From positions 1-10,933 of the forward strand of contig UROI01000028.1 of the NCBI GenBank assembly GCA_900549325.1: 10,933 nucleotides of DNA, in the 5' to 3' direction. Positions 6,125-10,933 of the stretch are shown piece by piece. Within the stretch, counting starts at the first letter, position 1; each line of letters starts with the position of its first letter. The position numbers and the translations under genes are program-made. The notes beneath the pieces are model-generated. The model ran no database searches. It saw only the letters and a program-made list of their open reading frames with translations, and was not told where the DNA came from. The DNA comes from an uncultured Mycoplasmatota bacterium. GTDB lineage: Bacteria > Bacillota_I > Bacilli_A > RF39 > UBA660.

Positions 6125-6778
6125 ATGGAAAGAAATAAGACAGGCCAAGTAATAGCTATACTTGCATTAGTTGTTGGTGTTATTAGTTTATCTATTGGTT
6201 TTGCTTCTTTTGCTAGCGTTTTGAATATTCAAGCAAGCGCTAATGTAAAACCAGATAGTAGCACAATGAATGTTGATTTTTCTAGTTCAGCAAGTTCAGT
6301 TGAGGTTAATGATATTACCCCAACAGCAACACCAGAAACAGTTGTTGCTACTGCAGCAAAAATCGACAATAGTTCAGATCCAACTATTAAAAATTTAAGT
6401 GCAACATTTACTGAACCAGGGCAAAAAGTAGTATATGAATTTTATGCTTACAATGCTGGCGAATTAAATGCATACTTAAAGAGCATAGTTTATGGAAACG
6501 TTACTGGTAAGAATCTTACTAAAGTGTGTACTGCAAGTACAGGAACTACAGATACTTTAGTTCAAAAAGCTTGTGAAGGTATTTCAGTAAAAGTAAAAGT
6601 TGGTAATGAATTAGAAACATCAACCGGTACAGCTTCTATTACTGGACATGCTTTAGCTAAAGCAAATGGTGAAAAAGTTACTGTTACTTTAGAGTATGAA
6701 ACTGGTGCCGAAAGAGCAGATGGCGATTTTAGTGTTGCATTTGGTGATATTACTTTAAACTATAGTTCAGCTGACTAA
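6125..6778 (+). CDS. TasA/camelysin-like secreted protein with SipW-type signal peptide
   Basis: This is a 217-aa exported protein. Residues 1-6 are polar and charged and residues 8-36 form a hydrophobic segment ending in IGFASFASVLNI. This matches SipW-dependent signal peptides, which are cleaved by an ER-type signal peptidase such as the one encoded next door. The mature part (from about residue 38) is rich in Ser, Thr, Ala and Val and predicted all-beta. Its element VVYEFYAYNAGELNAYLKSI (102-121) resembles the x-NxGxL- strand of TasA/CalY-type proteins, which form extracellular fibres. Cys135 and Cys150 could form a disulfide. The same two elements occur in the frameshifted gene at 9051. 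Fibre or matrix formation is inferred from family resemblance and context; it could also be a monomeric surface protein. Start ATG 6125 is well supported by AGGAGG at a 7-nt spacing. Confidence 0.8.
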   Translation: MERNKTGQVIAILALVVGVISLSIGFASFASVLNIQASANVKPDSSTMNVDFSSSASSVEVNDITPTATPETVVATAAKIDNSSDPTIKNLSATFTEPGQKVVYEFYAYNAGELNAYLKSIVYGNVTGKNLTKVCTASTGTTDTLVQKACEGISVKVKVGNELETSTGTASITGHALAKANGEKVTVTLEYETGAERADGDFSVAFGDITLNYSSAD

Positions 6779-6782
6779 AAAT

Positions 6783-6808
6783 GACATGGTATAGGCCATG
6801 TCTATTTA
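6783..6808 (+). terminator. Intercistronic hairpin, possible attenuating terminator
   Basis: GACATGG (6783-6789) and CCATGTC (6796-6802) form a 7-bp GC-containing stem with a 6-nt loop, five bases after the stop codon of the TasA-like gene. Only TATTTA follows, a weak U tract, so partial rather than full termination is likely. It could also protect the upstream message from 3' exonucleases. No promoter is evident before the next gene, so downstream expression probably depends on read-through. Confidence 0.5.
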
Positions 6809-6825
6809 AGATGGGTGATAAAATT

Positions 6826-7956
6826 ATGAAAAAAAGCTATATTAAAATAATGCTATTTATCTTTATTTTTAGTTTTATGTTTATTCTTAATAGTTTTCAT
6901 TTTAAACTATTAGGACAAAAAGAACTGGATATTCTATTATTATTTTTAACAATAGTAGCTTATGTTCTTTTTGGCTTTGAAAAAGATAGACATTGTTATA
7001 CAAAAGATATTATTTTAGAAATTATTATTATTTTAATATCTTTTTTTCTGGTTTATTATCTTTCAGGAATATTGATTGGCTTTGCTAAAAATGATAACTA
7101 TTTGACAATAAAATCATTTCTAAACATTATATTTCCTATAATTTTTTATATTTTAATTAAAGAAATTTTAAGATATCAACTTTTAATAAAATCGAGTGAA
7201 TCAAAAATTTTGATTATATTTGTATGCATTTTCTTTATCATTATTGATAACGTTATTCCCTTTTCATCCCATTCAATTGGTATTAATAAAGAAACATTTT
7301 TACTTATTGCATTGACCTTTTTGCCATCAATTTCTGAGAATATTTTATGTTCTTACTCAAGTTTGAAATTTGGTTATAAACCAGGGAGCATTTATTTATT
7401 AGTGATGCATTTATGGAAATATTTGCTTCCCATAATACCCAATCCTAATGAGTATTTATATTCGTTAATTTTTTTACTTTTTCCACTTTTCGTATTAGTA
7501 AAAATAAGAAATTGGTTAAAAAAAGATAGAACGGAGGCTTTAGTTCTTGAAGACTATAAGCAGAAGAAGAAAGAAATTCTTTGGTTTATACCTTTAGGTA
7601 TTTGTATCTGTGTTTTAGTGTATGCCATATCTGGATATTTTAGATATTATGCCATTGCCGTTGCCAGTGGTTCAATGGAGCCAGTAATATCAAAAGGCGA
7701 TGTTGTAATTGTCGATAAGGACTTCAAAAAGTTTGAAAGTGGCGATATACTTGCCTATGCATATGAAGGTAAAGTTATTGTTCACAGAATAGTTAAAATA
7801 ATTGATGCTGAAGACGAAACCTTTGTTTATACTAAAGGCGATGCTAATAATAATTATGATAATTATAAAATTACTAAGGATATGTTTATCGGAATTGTTA
7901 AAATTAAAATTCCTTTTATAGGCTATCCTACAGTATTACTTAATGAGAGGTGGTAG
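6826..7956 (+). CDS. SipW-like signal peptidase I (S26B) with multi-pass N-terminal extension
   Basis: This membrane serine protease removes signal peptides and probably processes the SipW-type proteins encoded at 6125 and 9051. The catalytic domain is at about 272-376. SGSMEP (281-286) holds the nucleophile Ser283; GDVVIV (291-296) is the following strand; VHRI (319-322) gives His320 in place of the bacterial Lys, the mark of the ER/archaeal S26B class; KGDAN (337-341) and Asp345 complete the motifs. SipW itself is about 190 aa. This protein is 376 aa because some 255 residues with roughly six to eight hydrophobic segments precede the usual anchor helix (about 252-270). In that extension SENILCSYSSLKFG (170-183) and MHL (194-196) faintly recall CPBP intramembrane proteases, without their full motif. 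ATG 6826 follows GGGTGAT (6813-6819); the in-frame ATG at 6781 lacks a ribosome-binding site and would place the hairpin in the coding region. Confidence 0.85.
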   Translation: MKKSYIKIMLFIFIFSFMFILNSFHFKLLGQKELDILLLFLTIVAYVLFGFEKDRHCYTKDIILEIIIILISFFLVYYLSGILIGFAKNDNYLTIKSFLNIIFPIIFYILIKEILRYQLLIKSSESKILIIFVCIFFIIIDNVIPFSSHSIGINKETFLLIALTFLPSISENILCSYSSLKFGYKPGSIYLLVMHLWKYLLPIIPNPNEYLYSLIFLLFPLFVLVKIRNWLKKDRTEALVLEDYKQKKKEILWFIPLGICICVLVYAISGYFRYYAIAVASGSMEPVISKGDVVIVDKDFKKFESGDILAYAYEGKVIVHRIVKIIDAEDETFVYTKGDANNNYDNYKITKDMFIGIVKIKIPFIGYPTVLLNERW

Positions 7957-7960
7957 ATGT

Positions 7961-9067
7961 ATGATTAATAAAAAAAATAACTATGTTGAAGATAATAAAA
8001 AAAGAAAAAAGAAAAGAATTCCATTTTTATATAAATTTTGTTTATGTACACTTGCATTTGCTATATTGTTTTTAGTAGGAATTGAACTTGTTATTACTTC
8101 ATTAGATATTAATCATAAAGAAAAACTATATTTTAAGGAACAAGGTAGTGTGAAATATTCAGTATGTCTAAAAAAGAATGACTTTTTTGATGAAGAATGT
8201 TTAGGATCAAATATGTCATATGTTGCGGGCTTAATTAAAAATATATCATTAGACTTTAATTACCAATTTAATGGTAATATTGATAATTTAATTGATTCTG
8301 TTGATTATGAAATAATTGCTAAACTCGTAATTAAAAATAGTGATACTGCCGCTAGATACTACGAAAAAGAATATGTACTAGTACCAAAAACAAATGATGG
8401 TATCAATAGCAATAACACACTATACAATTTAAATAAAAAAATAGAAATAGATTATGAATATTATAATAACATAGCTACTAGTTTTAAATCTCAATATGGC
8501 ATTGATTCACAAAGCTATTTAGATATCTATTTAAATGCTTATAACAATGTTAATCCTGAATATAGCGGTGTTCCATCTTCAGGCAAAATTTTGGTGCAAA
8601 TACCATTGTCACAAAAAGCCATTGAAATAAAGCTTAGTACGCAAGAAATAAATAATAATATAGAAAAAACAATCACCGCGAGGTATTTTAATGTAATCAA
8701 TTGGCTTAGACTAATTACAGGCCTTGTTTCACTTTTAGCTTCATTATTCTTTCTTTATTTGTCAATTATTATAGTAAAAAAACATAGTAAAAAGATAAGC
8801 AAGTATGATAAACTAATCAATAAAATATTAAAAGAATATGATCGCTTGATAGTAGAGACTTCAACATTACCTGAATTTGATAATTATAATGTATTATTAA
8901 TCAATAGTTTTGAAGAATTAATTGATGTTAGAGATAATTTACGACTACCAATTATGTTTTATATCGTTAAAGAACATGAAGAAGCCCAATTCTATATCCT
9001 TCATGATAACAATTTATATTTGTATACAATAAGCGCTACTAATGTAAATAATGATGGTAGGAAATAA
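7961..9067 (+). CDS. DUF5305-like two-helix membrane protein
   Basis: This 368-aa protein has a basic N-terminus (KKRKKKR, 13-19), a membrane segment at about 23-47, an exported domain (about 48-247), a second membrane segment (about 248-272) and a cytoplasmic C-terminal domain. The exported part carries VKYSVCLKKNDFF (64-76), then a predicted beta-rich domain with Cys69 and Cys80. The cytoplasmic part has NSFEELIDVRDNLRLPI (315-331) followed by FYILHDNNLYLY (344-355). The whole layout resembles DUF5305 proteins, known from archaea and some Bacillota and often placed beside S26B signal peptidases; I recall this rather than having searched it. The start is ATG 7961: AGAGGTGG (7946-7953) overlaps the end of the peptidase gene and stands 7 nt upstream, whereas ATG 7943 has no site. 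The 4-nt gap implies tight coupling to the peptidase, so a role in export or assembly of the substrates is inferred. Confidence 0.7.
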   Translation: MINKKNNYVEDNKKRKKKRIPFLYKFCLCTLAFAILFLVGIELVITSLDINHKEKLYFKEQGSVKYSVCLKKNDFFDEECLGSNMSYVAGLIKNISLDFNYQFNGNIDNLIDSVDYEIIAKLVIKNSDTAARYYEKEYVLVPKTNDGINSNNTLYNLNKKIEIDYEYYNNIATSFKSQYGIDSQSYLDIYLNAYNNVNPEYSGVPSSGKILVQIPLSQKAIEIKLSTQEINNNIEKTITARYFNVINWLRLITGLVSLLASLFFLYLSIIIVKKHSKKISKYDKLINKILKEYDRLIVETSTLPEFDNYNVLLINSFEELIDVRDNLRLPIMFYIVKEHEEAQFYILHDNNLYLYTISATNVNNDGRK

Positions 9068-9532
9068 TCAGAAATTAAAGAAGAAAAAACTGCTAAATAA
9101 GAAATTTAATTATATAATATTTTATACAATTATTTTTATTTGTATATTATTTATAAATATTGGCTTTTCAGCATTTCAAAATAAATTGTCAAAAATATAA
9201 GCGCTCTAGTTAGAATAGATAAAGATGTTAGAATTGCTGGAATTAATGTCGATAGTATTAGTAATGGTACCAGTTATTATGAGGAATATAGTACTTTTAA
9301 TATTTCCGGAAGTGTTAGTTTGGATAATATAGACTCTTATGTCATTTACGATGTTGATGTTTATAACTTAGGCAATGTTCCAATGGGAATAAGAGAAACT
9401 TCAATTAGCAACGAAAACGGCGATTATTACTTAAATTTCTATGGTGCCGCAGGTAATGAAGGCGATGATAAGTTTGCTGCATGGAACGAACTTGATGTTA
9501 ATGCAAGTATGAGTTTATACAAGCCTAATTAA
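9051..9532 (+). pseudogene. Second SipW-type secreted protein, split by a one-base frameshift
   Basis: Frame one runs 9051-9200 (49 aa). It has a Lys-rich N-terminus (residues 8-18) and a hydrophobic segment ending in INIGFSAFQNKLS, a SipW-type signal peptide like that of the 6125 gene. It stops at TAA 9198. From 9185 the -1 frame continues without start codon to 9532: SALVRIDKDVRIAGI, then VIYDVDVYNLGNVPMGI, the strand element shared with the 6125 protein. Adding one A to the A5 run at 9191-9195 joins them as NKLSKNISALVRIDKD, a 160-aa product. It starts at ATG 9051 or 9054, overlapping the DUF5305-like gene by 14-17 nt, with no clear ribosome-binding site, so coupled translation is likely. 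The reading frame after the break is fully preserved, so the lesion is recent, programmed or a sequence error. The product is short and may also lack its C-terminal end. Confidence 0.7.
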
Positions 9533-9588
9533 AAATGTATTATATAAATAAGTATTAATATTTTAAATTATAAAGCATAGTTTTTACT

Positions 9589-9595
9589 AGGTGAT
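9589..9595 (+). promoter_or_regulatory. Ribosome-binding site of the carboxypeptidase gene
   Basis: AGGTGAT lies 5 nt before ATG 9601. An ATG at 9596 inside the spacer is followed at once by TAA and is not a start. The 68-base gap after 9532 is AT-rich; it contains TATAAA (9569-9574) as a possible -10, but I see no convincing -35. Confidence 0.6.
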
Positions 9596-9600
9596 ATGTA

Positions 9601-10752
9601 ATGAAAAAAATATTAATACTTTTATTTTTATTTCTTTTAGTACCAGTAGTAATAGCGGAAGAAGAGGATTTAGCTCCTAACGCTAAGAGCGCTATAATGA
9701 TTGAAGCCTCTACGGGAGAGATATTATTCCAAAAAAATAAAGACGAGAAACTAGCTCCAGCCTCAATGACAAAGATGATGAGTATGCTTCTTATTATGGA
9801 AGAAATAGAAAAGGGTAATTTAAAGTGGGATGAGATGATTACGGCTTCCGAGAGGGCTGCTAGTATGGGAGGTAGTCAAATCTTTTTAAAAGCTGGTGAA
9901 AAGATGAGTGTTACCGATATGCTAAAAGGAATATCAATTGCTTCGGGTAATGATGCTACAGTGGCAATGGCTGAACGCATTTCTGGTAGTGAAGAGGCCT
10001 TTGTCAAAAAAATGAATGATAAAGCCAAAGAACTAGGACTAAAAAATACCAACTTTGTCAATGCTACAGGATTAACCGCTGATAACCATTATTCTAGTGC
10101 TAATGACATGGTGCTAATAGCTAGAGAGTTAGTTAAACATGAAAAAATATTAGAGTTCACAGGTACTTATGAAGATTATTTAAGAAAAGATACTAAGAGC
10201 CCATTTTGGCTTGTTAATACTAATCGTCTAGTAAGATTCTATTCGGGAGTAGATGGACTTAAGACAGGATTTACTAACGAAGCAGGATACTGTTTAACAA
10301 GTACTGCCAAAAGAGATAATATGCGATTAATAACAGTAGTTATGAATGAACCTGATATTAGTAAGAGAAGTGCAGATACCAGTAAAATGTTAGATTATGG
10401 TTTCAATGTCTATATGGTAAGAAATATTATAGATGATAGTAGTGTTATCGATAAAGTAAAAGTAGAACTTGGCAAAAATACAGAAGCAGAGATTATTGCT
10501 AACGATAAGATAACAGTTTTAAGTAAGAAGAGTGAAGAGAAAAGAAATATTACTTATAAAGCAAATATTGATAAGATAGTGGCTCCGGTTAAAAAAGGAG
10601 ATAAGGTTGGTACTATTGATATAATTGAAGATAATAAGGTGATTGGCACAATAGAAGCAACGGTAAAAGAAGATATTGCAAAGGCTAATATATTAGTTAT
10701 ATTTTATAGAAATCTAAAAAATACTTTTAAAGGTAATTTATTACTTAAATAG
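9601..10752 (+). CDS. dacA: D-alanyl-D-alanine carboxypeptidase (penicillin-binding protein, DacA type)
   Basis: This low-molecular-weight PBP trims the terminal D-Ala from peptidoglycan pentapeptides outside the membrane and so controls cross-linking. Residues 1-19 are a signal peptide (KK then a Leu-rich core, cleavage likely after VVIA). The S11 peptidase domain (about 24-260) has the three active-site motifs in order: SMTK (Ser55, Lys58), SGN (115-117) and KTG (221-223). A smaller beta domain of the PBP5 C-terminal type follows (about 275-358). The last residues (about 361-383, hydrophobic then basic) should form the amphipathic membrane anchor. The length of 383 aa is normal. The start is ATG 9601 after AGGTGAT. 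It is probably a housekeeping gene next to the secretion module rather than part of it. The exact paralogue (DacA, DacB or DacF) cannot be fixed from sequence alone. Confidence 0.93.
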   Translation: MKKILILLFLFLLVPVVIAEEEDLAPNAKSAIMIEASTGEILFQKNKDEKLAPASMTKMMSMLLIMEEIEKGNLKWDEMITASERAASMGGSQIFLKAGEKMSVTDMLKGISIASGNDATVAMAERISGSEEAFVKKMNDKAKELGLKNTNFVNATGLTADNHYSSANDMVLIARELVKHEKILEFTGTYEDYLRKDTKSPFWLVNTNRLVRFYSGVDGLKTGFTNEAGYCLTSTAKRDNMRLITVVMNEPDISKRSADTSKMLDYGFNVYMVRNIIDDSSVIDKVKVELGKNTEAEIIANDKITVLSKKSEEKRNITYKANIDKIVAPVKKGDKVGTIDIIEDNKVIGTIEATVKEDIAKANILVIFYRNLKNTFKGNLLLK

Positions 10753-10776
10753 GACATATTGTTATGTTCTTTTTTT
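10751..10776 (+). terminator. Rho-independent terminator of the carboxypeptidase gene
   Basis: AGGACATA (10751-10758) pairs with TATGTTCT (10763-10770), 8 bp with one G-U, closed by TTGT and followed by TTTTTT. The stem begins inside the TAG stop codon. Confidence 0.75.
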
Positions 10777-10808
10777 ATATCATTAAAGTTTGGCGGGTGT
10801 TGTTTGTT

Positions 10809-10933
10809 TTAAGTATTATTTGCTATAGCCTGATTAATTTCAATTACAAATTTAAGAATTTTTGATAATAATAAAAAATTTAAAGAAATTTTCAAAAAAA
10901 TGGCAAAATTAGATATCAATTCTTGTATATAAG
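10809..10933 (-). CDS. Possible 3' end of a minus-strand gene
   Basis: On the minus strand one frame is open from the window edge for 40 codons to TAA at 10811-10809. It encodes a Leu/Ile/Lys-rich, probably helical tail ending in NQAIANNT. Nothing identifies it, and an open stretch of this length can arise by chance in DNA this AT-rich. No clear terminator follows it apart from the convergent one at 10751. The rest of the final 150 bases holds no other feature that I can support. Confidence 0.2.
   Translation of the reverse strand, partial: YIQELISNFAIFLKISLNFLLLSKILKFVIEINQAIANNT

Noticed and set aside
5960..6148. Minus-strand open frame of 62 codons opposite the module promoter
   Set aside because: It covers a terminator, the promoter and the ribosome-binding site of the plus-strand genes and has no start signals of its own.
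6781..6825. Upstream ATG start adding 15 residues to the signal peptidase
   Set aside because: It lies directly behind the previous stop with no ribosome-binding site and would translate through the intercistronic hairpin; ATG 6826 has GGGTGAT.
7943..7960. ATG 7943 as start of the DUF5305-like gene
   Set aside because: The AGAGGTGG site lies after it and points to ATG 7961.
9051..9200. First part of the frameshifted gene as an intact 49-aa single-helix membrane peptide
   Set aside because: The IGFSAF signal-peptide end and the uninterrupted continuation in the -1 frame fit a broken or slippage-joined secreted protein better.
9876..10061. Minus-strand open frame inside the carboxypeptidase gene
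   Set aside because: It is antisense to the SGN motif region of a clear PBP gene.
1..10933. Mycoplasma-type genetic code (TGA as Trp)
   Set aside because: Trp is encoded by TGG throughout, including in the signal peptidase, oxidoreductase and carboxypeptidase, and no gene needs TGA read-through.

Overview
The window is strongly AT-rich and reads with the standard code (Trp is TGG, TGA acts as stop). It has Bacillota-type signals: Shine-Dalgarno sites matching AGGAGGTGAT, a Gram-positive-type peptide deformylase, a YjcZ-like small Gly/Tyr-rich membrane peptide, a DacA-type carboxypeptidase and SipW-type secretion. The best guess is a low-GC Bacillota, probably a poorly characterised Bacilli or gut lineage. 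No tRNA, rRNA, CRISPR array, transposase or phage gene was seen.

Layout. (1) 95-1027 (-) is an unrecognised 310-aa soluble protein with a good promoter and a probable terminator. (2) 1144-1530 (+) is a small three-helix membrane protein, followed by a long T-tract-less hairpin. (3) 1720-2220 (+) is a 166-aa tail-anchored protein. (4) On the minus strand come peptide deformylase (2293-2841) and a YjcZ-like peptide (2919-3116), each with its own terminator. (5) 3236-4705 (+) is an FAD-dependent oxidoreductase fused to a Rieske [2Fe-2S] domain, closed by a strong terminator. (6) 4876-5391 and 5401-5931 (+) are a tandem pair of paralogous membrane-anchored extracytoplasmic proteins with two conserved cysteines, closed by a terminator. 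(7) 6125-9532 (+) is a secretion module starting from a near-consensus promoter. (8) 9601-10752 (+) is a DacA-type D-Ala-D-Ala carboxypeptidase with a terminator. The last 150 bases hold at most the 3' end of a minus-strand gene.

The most interesting part is 6125-9532. Its order is a TasA/camelysin-like protein with a SipW-type signal peptide; an ER/archaeal-type (S26B, Ser/His) signal peptidase whose catalytic domain sits behind about 255 residues of extra multi-pass membrane sequence; a two-helix membrane protein resembling DUF5305; and a second SipW-type secreted protein split by a single-base frameshift. I infer a dedicated export and assembly unit: the first and last genes are substrates, the peptidase processes them, and the DUF5305-like protein is a membrane partner. 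A hairpin just after the first gene could set a high substrate-to-peptidase ratio. The frameshift is repaired exactly by one extra A in an A5 run, so it may be decay, phase variation, slippage or a sequence error.

Several starts were moved downstream to agree with the ribosome-binding sites (1720, 3236, 6826, 7961).
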